Shown: piece by piece, positions 1 to 5,145 of the stretch
Layout: each line of letters begins with the position of its first letter
Position numbering within the stretch: position 1 is the first letter of the stretch
Origin: Spirochaetales bacterium
Lineage (GTDB): Bacteria; Spirochaetota; Spirochaetia; ARS1246
Direction: 5' to 3'
NCBI GenBank assembly: GCA_018644745.1
Contig: JABGPX010000374.1
Location: 1 to 5,145, forward strand
Length of the DNA: 5,145 nucleotides
Made by a program: the position numbers and the translations under genes
The notes under the pieces: model-generated
Database searches by the model: none
What the model saw: the letters and a program-made list of their open reading frames with translations, nothing else
Told to the model about the DNA's origin: nothing

Positions 1-67
1 GGGCAGATTTGAACTGCCGACCCCTTGACCCCCAGTCAAGTACGCTGACCAGCTGCGCTACAGCCCG
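1..67 (-). tRNA. tRNA-Pro (anticodon GGG), 3' end cut off by the window edge
   Basis: Read on the minus strand, this folds as a tRNA: acceptor 5' strand CGGGCTG (67-61), TA at positions 8-9, and a D stem GCGC/GCGT around a 9-nt loop. The anticodon stem is CTTGA/TCAAG with loop CTGGGGG, giving anticodon GGG at 33-31. A 5-nt variable loop GGGTC follows, then T stem GGCAG/CTGCC with loop TTCAAAT. The C-G first base and the GGG anticodon identify proline. The window starts one base into the 3' acceptor strand, so about six acceptor bases, the discriminator and any encoded CCA are missing. It would decode CCC and CCU codons. It lies downstream of the HEPN gene in the same orientation and has its own promoter. 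Confidence 0.95.
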
Positions 68-78
68 ATAGAGAGGCA

Positions 79-108
79 AAAATAGCACAGCTTAGCTTTG
101 AATGTCAA
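79..108 (-). promoter_or_regulatory. Promoter of tRNA-Pro
   Basis: On the minus strand a perfect -35 box TTGACA (108-103) is followed after 18 nt by TATTTT (84-79), which is preceded by TGC and so resembles an extended -10. The predicted start falls a few bases before the tRNA 5' end at 67. The region between the -10 and the start is C-rich (GCCTCTC). This could suit stringently controlled stable-RNA promoters, but that control is inferred. The -35 box begins two bases after the HEPN stop codon, and no terminator hairpin separates the two genes, so read-through from the MNT/HEPN pair is possible. Confidence 0.65.
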
Positions 109-109
109 T

Positions 110-520
110 TCAAGTTGTCTTTTCAATTAAGCCGATGACGACTTGCATGATTTTCTCGGATGCTTCGATCGCGCCGTCAGCGTCTCGGCGTCCATATGCT
201 TCATGGGGAGCTAGATCGGGCAGACCATTGGGATATCGGGTTGGAATATATAACTTGTCTAGCAGCAGACCGTCATCTGCAAGGTCTTTAATCGCGGTAT
301 CACCTGAGAATTCGGTGATGAGCCGGTAAACAGAATGCCCCCATGGGTCTAATTCAGAGTGAAACCACAGTGCCTTTAATGCTTTTTCCGCAGCTTGTTG
401 AGATTGGAAACATGCCCATTCGAAGCTTTCTGTATCCTTCGACTTTTTTGCTGCTTGAATATCCGCAAGTGCCTGGCTGAGCCATCGCCGAGAATCGCTT
501 TTATGTTTCTCCGCGCTCAT
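110..520 (-). CDS. HEPN-domain protein, putative toxin partner of an MNT/HEPN pair
   Basis: This 136-residue, mainly helical protein matches the HEPN family of the PF05168 type. The typical central helix, with its QQAAEKALKA segment, is at residues 41-50, H62 follows, a TRYP element is at 94-97, and a C-terminal DADGAIEASEKI helix is at 113-124. HEPN proteins paired with minimal nucleotidyltransferases often act as RNA-cleaving toxins or as their nucleotidylated targets. The usual R-x4-6-H RNase motif is not visible; the nearest arrangement is R95 with H106. I chose the ATG at 520 because GAGGGGG (536-530) sits 9 nt upstream. An in-frame GTG at 547 would add nine residues but has no well-placed ribosome site. 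The gene overlaps the upstream MNT gene by 20 nt, so translation is probably coupled. The family call is firm; toxin activity is inferred. Confidence 0.85.
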   Translation of the reverse strand: MSAEKHKSDSRRWLSQALADIQAAKKSKDTESFEWACFQSQQAAEKALKALWFHSELDPWGHSVYRLITEFSGDTAIKDLADDGLLLDKLYIPTRYPNGLPDLAPHEAYGRRDADGAIEASEKIMQVVIGLIEKTT

Positions 521-818
521 ACAGCACAACCCCCTCGGCCACGGCACGGCCTATGAAGAATCCTTCTTTCATATCTTCGAATTCCAGGTTGTTGTACACA
601 AAAAGATCTACGGATTTTTCCAGTGTACGAACAATGTCCGCGAAATATTTATCAAGCCTTCTCAAATAGGGGAGGTCTTCGTTGTCGATGATAATAAGAT
701 CGATATCTGAGCGATCGTCTTGTGTCGACCGGGCGTAAGACCCAAAAAGGATAGCCTTTTCGGCATCCGATCTCTCAAGTAAGGGTGTAAGCTTGGCTTT
801 GATCGTATCGATATCCAC
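501..818 (-). CDS. Minimal nucleotidyltransferase (MNT), antitoxin-type partner of HEPN
   Basis: This is a 105-residue protein of the pol-beta-like nucleotidyltransferase superfamily. The catalytic signature G-S-x10-D-x-D is intact at G26, S27, D38 and D40 (core GSYARS at 26-31). A third acidic residue, D71 in VDLFVY, is in the expected place, so the protein looks catalytically competent. In characterised MntA/HepT-type systems such an enzyme transfers AMP to the HEPN partner and inactivates it. That role here is inferred from pairing and family. The start is GTG at 818: in-frame TAA codons lie not far upstream, and no ATG offers an alternative near the N-terminus. There is no Shine-Dalgarno sequence, and the candidate promoter places the RNA start almost at the GTG. 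The MNT gene comes first and the HEPN gene second, overlapping by 20 nt. Confidence 0.88.
   Translation of the reverse strand: MDIDTIKAKLTPLLERSDAEKAILFGSYARSTQDDRSDIDLIIIDNEDLPYLRRLDKYFADIVRTLEKSVDLFVYNNLEFEDMKEGFFIGRAVAEGVVLYERGET
530..536 (-). promoter_or_regulatory. Ribosome-binding site deciding the HEPN start
   Basis: GAGGGGG on the minus strand lies inside the 3' end of the MNT reading frame, 9 nt before the ATG at 520. No comparable site is well spaced from the upstream GTG at 547, so it favours the shorter, 136-residue HEPN protein. Confidence 0.5.
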
Positions 819-880
819 GGTTTTAGTGTAGGCAATTTGGCAGAGGAGGACAATAAGGCGGATTTATGGTTAGGTAGAAT
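819..880. other. Divergent intergenic gap between the MNT gene and the alpha/alpha-toroid gene
   Basis: These 62 bases must hold the start signals of both divergent units. The minus-strand promoter is listed separately. On the plus strand only weak elements are seen: TTGGCA at 837-842, without a -10 at normal spacing, and TAGAAT at 875-880 directly before the ATG, without a good -35. AGGAGGA at 844-850 is a good anti-16S match but lies 30 nt before the ATG, too far to serve as its ribosome site. The plus-strand promoter remains unplaced. Confidence 0.5.
825..853 (-). promoter_or_regulatory. Candidate promoter of the MNT/HEPN pair
   Basis: On the minus strand TTGTCC (853-848) and TACACT (830-825) are separated by 17 nt, each matching four of six consensus positions. 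The predicted transcription start, about seven bases after the -10, coincides with the GTG at 818, so the mRNA may be nearly leaderless. That would agree with the lack of a ribosome-binding site. The boxes are moderate matches, so this is a tentative call. Confidence 0.4.
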
Positions 881-2035
881 ATGAACATCAACAAAAAAGA
901 AGCTGCCGCATTGCTCGTACGAATATCCGAGTGGTGCGTCAGCCACAAACTCGGATCGGGTTTTATCCATGACACCCCTGATGGTTCGAACGAAGTCGGA
1001 GACAGCATTTTTATCAACGGAAACTTGGCGCGTGTGCTTACCTGCACCTACGAAATAACCGGGGAAGAGTCCTTTCTACGCGAAGCGGTTTCGTGGTGCG
1101 ATTACTTCGTTGAAAGTGCTATTCCGATAAAAACTTCAAAGGGGAATGATGCGGTATGGTGGTGGGACATGCCGGGCAAGAACCTCTATCTTGCCGATAC
1201 CGGAACCGCCGCGCATGCACTGTTCAAGGTGTTCCCATATTTGGACGACGACCGTAAAACCAGATACCTCGATACGTTCAGCAAGTTTTATCTCTTGATT
1301 GCCGAAGGAACCGATTGTGATCCGATGGACCGCGGCCAGGAGGCAAGTCCGGGATGGATAATCGATACCGGAAAGGACGCAGGTGCGTTTGGTGTCGGCT
1401 ATCGGAAGGGGCAGCTCGAGACGCGGACTTACACCGTAAGTACGGCGTGTGCCGGTGCTCAGGCTAGCGCGGCATTATACAAACTCACAAAGGATGAGAT
1501 CTGCCGAAAAACCGCCTTGGACGCCGCATACTGGCTGCTCGGGCAGTTCGATGACACGGGGAATATTCCCTATAGAATAGAAGGAAAGATAGAAAAAGAA
1601 TTTGTTTTTCAAGGGCTTCATTATTCCCTCGAGGGGCTGCTCACCTCATATCTCTATCTCGATGATGATAATTACCGAAGGGCTTTGGAGAATGCCGCAC
1701 CGAAGATCATGGAGTTTGCCCTTGCTTCGCAGAATGCGCAGGGGTTCTGGGGAATCGAGAGAGAATATGATGGACAGCGAAGCGCTTTTTTAGCCCATTT
1801 TCTAAACTGGTATTGTGAGAATATCAACGACGAACCGCGCGCTCGAGCCGGCGCCGAGTTGTTCGCTTCGTACATCTTGAATCCGGACAATACCTCTCGT
1901 CATGGCGTCGGAAATCTTGTCCGGGTCACCGGATTTATCGGTCTTGTAGTCGCAAGCTTTCTCTATCCGGAACTGGATATCAGACATCCGGAAGCATCGC
2001 CGCCGCTGTACGACTTTTCTTTATCGCGACGTTGA
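881..2035 (+). CDS. Alpha/alpha-toroid protein resembling six-hairpin glycosidases, specificity unknown
   Basis: The protein has 384 residues with no signal peptide or membrane segment, so it is probably cytoplasmic. It is built of repeated helical hairpins, visible at about residues 48-77, 106-140, 187-222, 247-284 and 301-333, with a last helix at 350-362. Recurrent pieces such as TGTAAHAL (107-114), acidic turns (LDDD at 121-124, YLDDD at 259-263) and W/F-rich loops (AVWWWDMPG at 91-99, GFWGIE at 288-293) are typical of alpha/alpha toroids, including six-hairpin glycosidases and terpenoid-cyclase-like folds. D106, D162 and E251 are candidate active-site acids, but I cannot assign a catalytic pair. 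The ATG at 881 is used because the in-frame ATG at 866 meets a TAG three codons later. No strong ribosome site is seen. It is divergent from the MNT gene and probably heads a three-gene operon. It could equally be a non-catalytic toroid. Confidence 0.75.
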   Translation: MNINKKEAAALLVRISEWCVSHKLGSGFIHDTPDGSNEVGDSIFINGNLARVLTCTYEITGEESFLREAVSWCDYFVESAIPIKTSKGNDAVWWWDMPGKNLYLADTGTAAHALFKVFPYLDDDRKTRYLDTFSKFYLLIAEGTDCDPMDRGQEASPGWIIDTGKDAGAFGVGYRKGQLETRTYTVSTACAGAQASAALYKLTKDEICRKTALDAAYWLLGQFDDTGNIPYRIEGKIEKEFVFQGLHYSLEGLLTSYLYLDDDNYRRALENAAPKIMEFALASQNAQGFWGIEREYDGQRSAFLAHFLNWYCENINDEPRARAGAELFASYILNPDNTSRHGVGNLVRVTGFIGLVVASFLYPELDIRHPEASPPLYDFSLSRR

Positions 2036-2050
2036 TAGTATCTTTGGCAC

Positions 2051-2689
2051 ATGAAAATAACATTATTAGGTGCCACCGGGTTTGTCGGCAAGGTACTGCT
2101 GAAGAAACTTATTTTTGCCGGCCACCGGGTTACCGTCTTGGCTCGAAATCCAGATAAATTGGACGATATGATTCATAAAGTCACAGTTGTAAAGGGTGAC
2201 TATTTCGTCGAGACAGGTGTCGATGCCGCGGTGGAAGGCGCGGAGGCCGTGCTTTCAACCGTCGGTCCCGGAATGCATGAAAAGTCCGCCGTGTATACCG
2301 AGCAATCCCAAAAAACCATTGATCACCTTCTCTCGGTTCTCGAAAAGCAGGGAACCCGGAAGTTCATAATGATCGGCGGCGCGGGAATCCCGCTGCGCGA
2401 TGAGAAGCTTCCTTTCAATCGAAAGCTGTTATATTTCATGATGAAAACCTTCTTTGGCGTGGTGGTGGCAACGAAAAGCATGGAAATAAATACTGCTCTG
2501 GATTCTAAGCTCCCGGTTACGGTTGTGCGTCCCGCTGCGATAAAGCCGCAGCTTTCGGGCAGTGTTCACGCCGATGAGCGTATTATTGGCAAGATGGCGA
2601 TCGATGTCGGACAGCTGGCAGATTTCATGATCGATCAGCTTACCGACGACACCTGGGTCGGAAAAGCTCCGGTGGTTTGGACAAAGTAG
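2051..2689 (+). CDS. NAD(P)-binding Rossmann protein, NmrA/atypical SDR type
   Basis: This is a 212-residue single-domain protein with the dinucleotide-binding motif G-A-T-G-F-V-G at residues 7-13 after the first beta strand. An R32 in the ARNPDKL segment after the second strand is commonly seen where NADP(H) is preferred, and G49-D50 follows. The strand-loop MIGGAG (107-112) replaces the usual catalytic serine region. There is no Y-x3-K active site, and VVRPA (158-162) is the typical late motif of NmrA-like proteins. It therefore resembles the PF13460 NAD(P)H-binding family, whose members range from reductases to redox sensors. Function cannot be narrowed. It begins 15 nt after the toroid gene and ends 6 nt before the propeller gene, consistent with one operon. 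No Shine-Dalgarno sequence precedes the ATG. Confidence 0.85.
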   Translation: MKITLLGATGFVGKVLLKKLIFAGHRVTVLARNPDKLDDMIHKVTVVKGDYFVETGVDAAVEGAEAVLSTVGPGMHEKSAVYTEQSQKTIDHLLSVLEKQGTRKFIMIGGAGIPLRDEKLPFNRKLLYFMMKTFFGVVVATKSMEINTALDSKLPVTVVRPAAIKPQLSGSVHADERIIGKMAIDVGQLADFMIDQLTDDTWVGKAPVVWTK

Positions 2690-2695
2690 CCTTCG

Positions 2696-3757
2696 ATGGT
2701 GCCGCGAGATCTTCTGATTCTGCCGTTTATCTTCTCAGTTCTTGTATTGAATGCCGACCCGGCCGCCAAGGCGCTCCCGGATAGAAGCAATCTGATCGAG
2801 AAAATGGGGGAGGTGAGTACCGGCGACGGACCGAAGAGCCTCATGTTCACTCCCGACGGCCGCTTCCTGGTAACGGCTCTGCTGTTCGGCTCCGGAATAG
2901 AAGTCTATTCGGTCGAACCGCTGAGCCTTGCTGAAAAGATCGTACTTGATGATATAGTCACCGGTTTTGTCGAGCTTGTCTTCAATCAAAGCAGAAACGA
3001 GATCTGGGTCAGCCAGATGCTTACTCACTCGATCCATATACTTGATGGCGACACATACCAGCCGCTCCGGGTTATCCCATCGGGCGGTGAATGGCCTAAA
3101 GTTCTAGCCTTTTCGTCAGATGAGAATACCGCCTATGCATCTCATTGGATTACCAAGGATGTATCATTCATCGATGTTCATTCCGGAGATTTAACTGCTC
3201 TCGTCCCGATCCCGGGAATCCCCCGCGGTCTGGCTGTGTCGAAAAACAGCCGTGAGCTATACGCCGCCAACTTCACTACCGGGGCTTTAGAAATCATCAA
3301 TAGAGAACAGAAATTGATTACTGATACTGTCGAAACCGGTCCGGGCGCGATGCGTCATGTTGTGCTTGATTCGGCGGGTGTTGCCGCGTTTGCCTCTGAC
3401 ATGTACACCGGCCGAATTACTGCGATAGATCTGAGAGATCGATCATTCCGCAAATCCGGGCGCCTCGCGAGCAATCCGAATACTATCGTTCTTTCATCCG
3501 ACGACCGGTATCTCTTTGTCTCGTGCAGGGGCCGGAACAATGATGTCGATTACCGGATGAAGAGCCCGGAGAGGGGCAAGATATTTATCCTGGATACCCG
3601 AACTCTCGAGATTGTCGATTGGATTTGGGGAGGAAATCAGCCTACCGGGCTTGCATTATCTCCGGACAATTCGATGATGGTTTTTTCTAACTTTTTTGAT
3701 AATACCATCGAACTCCATGATATAAGCGGTCTCTGGTCTTCCTTGACTTCGCGATGA
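2696..3757 (+). CDS. Exported seven-bladed YVTN/WD40-like beta-propeller protein
   Basis: The 353-residue protein opens with a hydrophobic stretch (residues 6-18) followed by DPAAKA. This looks like a Sec signal peptide, with possible cleavage after residue 26, so the product is probably periplasmic or surface-exposed. Seven repeats can be read, at about residues 46-81, 90-130, 133-171, 176-210, 217-255, 261-307 and 315-345. Each contains a pattern like 'P..l.fs.D...lyvs......i.viD'; clear copies are FTPDGRFLV (51-59), VSKNSRELYAAN (181-192), LSSDDRYLFVS (266-276) and LSPDN (321-325). Such propellers bind ligands or partner proteins and some are enzymes; there is no motif to decide. The start is ATG at 2696, 6 nt after the previous stop, without an evident ribosome site, so translation may be coupled. 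The end of the gene contains the -35 box of the next operon. Confidence 0.85.
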   Translation: MVPRDLLILPFIFSVLVLNADPAAKALPDRSNLIEKMGEVSTGDGPKSLMFTPDGRFLVTALLFGSGIEVYSVEPLSLAEKIVLDDIVTGFVELVFNQSRNEIWVSQMLTHSIHILDGDTYQPLRVIPSGGEWPKVLAFSSDENTAYASHWITKDVSFIDVHSGDLTALVPIPGIPRGLAVSKNSRELYAANFTTGALEIINREQKLITDTVETGPGAMRHVVLDSAGVAAFASDMYTGRITAIDLRDRSFRKSGRLASNPNTIVLSSDDRYLFVSCRGRNNDVDYRMKSPERGKIFILDTRTLEIVDWIWGGNQPTGLALSPDNSMMVFSNFFDNTIELHDISGLWSSLTSR

Positions 3758-3772
3758 AACGGTTCCTATAAT
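3743..3772 (+). promoter_or_regulatory. Strong sigma70-type promoter of the lipoprotein operon
   Basis: TTGACT (3743-3748, five of six consensus positions) and a perfect TATAAT (3767-3772) are separated by 18 nt. The predicted start is near 3779, giving a short leader that contains the ribosome site. The -35 box lies in the last codons of the propeller gene, so the downstream pair can be expressed independently of the three-gene operon. Confidence 0.7.
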
Positions 3773-3781
3773 GAGTCATTA
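3769..3781 (+). promoter_or_regulatory. Perfect 13-bp palindrome over the -10 and start site, possible operator
   Basis: TAATGA-G-TCATTA is a perfect inverted repeat with 6-bp arms around one central base. It overlaps the last four bases of the -10 box and the predicted transcription start. A protein dimer bound here would block RNA polymerase, so it is a candidate repressor operator. No second copy was noticed elsewhere in the window, and no regulator gene is present, so the role is inferred from position only. Confidence 0.35.
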
Positions 3782-3788
3782 CGGAGGA
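3781..3788 (+). promoter_or_regulatory. Strong ribosome-binding site of the lipoprotein gene
   Basis: ACGGAGGA places the GGAGG core 6 nt before the ATG at 3794. The identical octamer precedes the next gene (4124-4131). Confidence 0.7.
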
Positions 3789-3793
3789 ACATT

Positions 3794-4138
3794 ATGCGGA
3801 AAAAATATCTGTATTTCACCCTCATCCTTATTGTCTTACTATTTACCGGCTGCGCTATTTTCACACCGAATGTACACCGCATCCGGATTGTTTCTGCTGT
3901 CTCGGATGGGCCGTTGCCAAATGTAAAAATCGGCGATGTCTCATTTAACGACGTCGAACCCGGAGGTACCACCTCATACGGCGACTTTATTCGCGGAACC
4001 GAGTACTCGGTTACTTTCGGTGCGGAGGATACGCCCATCACCACGCTTTCGGTCGCCGGGCTCGGCACGCATTTATGGACTCTCAACATCGGCGGAACTC
4101 TCTCAAATATGACCTTTGTCTTAACGGAGGATATGTGA
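3794..4138 (+). CDS. Small lipoprotein with a beta-rich mature domain, unknown function
   Basis: The 114-residue precursor has a basic start (MRKK), a hydrophobic core (residues 7-17) and a lipobox-like LFTGC ending at C20, the predicted lipidated cysteine. F at -3 is unusual for a strict lipobox but fits relaxed versions such as those of spirochaetes. A21 after the cysteine would not act as an inner-membrane retention signal under the E. coli Lol rule. The mature part of 95 residues has alternating hydrophobic/polar strands and short turns (DGPLPNVKIGDVSF at 39-52, GTEYSVTFGA at 68-77). This suggests a small Ig-like or PEGA/DUF4397-like sandwich, with low certainty. It has its own strong promoter and ribosome site, and its TGA shares one base with the ATG of the following secreted-protein gene, so the two products are probably made together and act in the envelope. 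Confidence 0.8.
   Translation: MRKKYLYFTLILIVLLFTGCAIFTPNVHRIRIVSAVSDGPLPNVKIGDVSFNDVEPGGTTSYGDFIRGTEYSVTFGAEDTPITTLSVAGLGTHLWTLNIGGTLSNMTFVLTEDM
4124..4131 (+). promoter_or_regulatory. Ribosome-binding site of the secreted-protein gene
   Basis: ACGGAGGA lies in the last codons of the lipoprotein gene, with its GGAGG core (4126-4130) 7 nt before the ATG at 4138. It settles the start of the downstream open frame and is the same octamer as used by the lipoprotein gene. Confidence 0.65.
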
Positions 4139-5145
4139 TGAAACTGCATATTATCGTTTTTTTAGCAGCGCTGTGTGTCGCTTCTCCCCTTACCGCGCAG
4201 ACAACACGGCAGGCTTTTCTTCCTGTCGGGCCGGTTGAAGGTCCCGCGGGAACGATAAGCGTGTCTGTTTCCGTAGATAATGAATGGCTCGAGGTGGCTT
4301 CCGGGGAGTACGGCAAGTTTTTCGAAGAGAAAGAATTTGCTTTGCATCAGGATGTGCTAACCCGCGATAATATCTTGATGAAGGTGGAAAAGTTTGGCGG
4401 CGGTGCTTCCCACGCTGACTTTATCGGCCTTACCGGTTACTCCCTGTCAGAAGAATCAGTACCATTTGCGAAACTGAGTCATCCGGATTTTGATGTGGTA
4501 GAAATCGACGAGGGTGGTTTGATAGTCGAACTGCAAAGGATTATTGGTGCGGAAATCTTTGATGACGCCAAGCTGGCGCTGCGGGCCCGTATCGAACAGG
4601 AAGTTATAAGCACCATTCCTTTTCTTTTTCCGAAAACAAACATGCGTTCCGGCGCGGGTAGGATTAGATCTTTCTACCGATACCATCTCGGAACCAATCC
4701 GGGAAGCCTCCTGGCAGATGGGGAAATAAATGGCGAGGACCTGGGCTCTCCGCTGTTCGCCGAATATGCCTCCGTCGATTCCGGTCATCCTCAGGGCACC
4801 ACGTATGGATGGATCCGGGATGATGGAACAAATCTTTACATCGCAATAGATTTCACGGCGGACAATACCATCGATGGAGCAAAAGATTACGCCGCGGTAC
4901 ATATTCGATCGGGAAATGGTACGCAAAAATACGTTGTGTCCGTGGAGAAGACCGAATGGGGTGCGGCTGGGTTTTCCTATACCGAACAGGCTGGTTACCA
5001 GCATAAGGTGTATGAATTCGTGCTTCCGCTGGACAAGATGCCAATTGCCGATGAGTCAGGTGATGTCCTGGTAGCTGTAGAAACCTATGGTACCGCGGCA
5101 ACAACAGGCGGCATGTTCCCTGATTTGGTACTGAACACTCTTACC
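4138..5145 (+). CDS. Large secreted protein, 3' end beyond the window; C-terminal part resembles a carbohydrate-binding-type beta sandwich
   Basis: The frame from ATG 4138 stays open for 336 codons to the last base, so the gene is partial at its 3' end. It starts with a typical Sec signal peptide (residues 1-20, core IIVFLAAL, probable cleavage after LTA before Q21). The lack of a cysteine at the cleavage site argues for a soluble or surface protein rather than a lipoprotein. Residues 28-160 are beta-rich and unrecognised. Residues 192-320 include LADGEINGEDLGSPL (192-206), GWIRDDGTNLYIAIDF (224-239), DYAAVHIRSGNG (250-261) and a later YEFVLPLD run (291-298). This order ('small charged entry, then a D-G-x-N-L-Y-I-A strand') recalls DOMON/CBM9-like sandwiches; I rate that assignment about 0.3. 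It overlaps the lipoprotein stop by one base, with the ribosome site inside that gene. Further domains may follow outside the window. Confidence 0.85.
   Translation, partial: MKLHIIVFLAALCVASPLTAQTTRQAFLPVGPVEGPAGTISVSVSVDNEWLEVASGEYGKFFEEKEFALHQDVLTRDNILMKVEKFGGGASHADFIGLTGYSLSEESVPFAKLSHPDFDVVEIDEGGLIVELQRIIGAEIFDDAKLALRARIEQEVISTIPFLFPKTNMRSGAGRIRSFYRYHLGTNPGSLLADGEINGEDLGSPLFAEYASVDSGHPQGTTYGWIRDDGTNLYIAIDFTADNTIDGAKDYAAVHIRSGNGTQKYVVSVEKTEWGAAGFSYTEQAGYQHKVYEFVLPLDKMPIADESGDVLVAVETYGTAATTGGMFPDLVLNTLT

Noticed and set aside
68..110. Short AGCTTAGCT-like symmetry after the HEPN stop as a terminator
   Set aside because: The stem would be very short and AT-rich with no following U-run on the minus strand at the right place; it lies inside the tRNA promoter spacer.
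1..110. tRNA as an integration site with the MNT/HEPN pair as an island
   Set aside because: Islands insert at the tRNA 3' end, which is off the left edge; no integrase or repeated tRNA fragment is seen on this side.
102..329. 75-residue plus-strand frame opposite the HEPN gene
   Set aside because: It lies antisense inside a well-supported family gene, is low-complexity and S/R-rich, and lacks a ribosome site.
521..547. Upstream GTG start adding nine residues to the HEPN protein
   Set aside because: The added residues (MPWPRGLCC) do not look like HEPN sequence and the ribosome site fits the ATG at 520.
662..1047. Two minus-strand frames of 102 and 74 residues across the divergent gap
   Set aside because: They overlap the MNT gene and the start of the toroid gene in other frames, and would require abandoning two well-supported starts.
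2072..2131. Direct repeat of GCCACCGGGTT at 2072-2082 and 2121-2131
   Set aside because: Both copies lie in coding sequence in ordinary codons, are only 11 bp long and have no third copy nearby; chance is sufficient.
3766..4149. 127-residue minus-strand frame covering the lipoprotein gene
   Set aside because: The plus-strand lipoprotein has a promoter, ribosome site and signal peptide; the antisense frame has none of these and no recognisable motif.
4456..5004. 182-residue minus-strand frame
   Set aside because: It is the mirror of the open secreted-protein frame on the plus strand, and its translation shows no domain-like pattern.

Overview
The window looks like chromosomal DNA from a diderm (Gram-negative-type) bacterium of roughly balanced base composition. 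It carries a lipoprotein signal, Sec-type signal peptides and bacterial -35/-10 promoters. A loose lipobox (F-T-G-C) and small secreted beta-rich proteins would suit a spirochaete or another environmental diderm lineage. That placement is a guess; nothing here fixes the phylum.

Left part, minus strand (1-853). A promoter probably starts in the 819-880 divergent gap and drives a small nucleotidyltransferase (MNT, 501-818). A HEPN-domain protein (110-520) follows with a 20-nt overlap, making a two-gene MNT/HEPN module of the toxin-antitoxin type. Immediately after the HEPN stop codon comes a consensus-like promoter and then a tRNA-Pro(GGG) gene, whose last acceptor bases lie outside the window.

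Middle part, plus strand (881-3757). Three closely packed genes (gaps of 15 and 6 nt) probably form one operon. They encode a cytoplasmic alpha/alpha-toroid protein that resembles six-hairpin glycosidases, a short NAD(P)-binding Rossmann protein of the NmrA/atypical SDR type, and an exported seven-bladed YVTN/WD40-like beta-propeller. None has a clear Shine-Dalgarno sequence. The substrate or pathway cannot be read from the sequence.

Right part, plus strand (3743-5145). A strong sigma70-type promoter (TTGACT-N18-TATAAT) begins inside the end of the propeller gene and carries a perfect 13-bp palindrome over its -10 and predicted start. It drives a small lipoprotein and, with a 1-nt stop/start overlap, a long secreted protein that runs off the right edge still open. 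Both genes have the same strong ribosome-binding octamer, ACGGAGGA. They are probably a co-expressed pair of cell-envelope or surface proteins.

The items most worth following are the MNT/HEPN module, which lacks the canonical R-x4-6-H RNase motif and abuts a tRNA gene, and the palindrome-controlled envelope operon. I see no insertion sequence, CRISPR array, riboswitch or convincing intrinsic terminator. No gene-free stretch exceeds about 65 bases.
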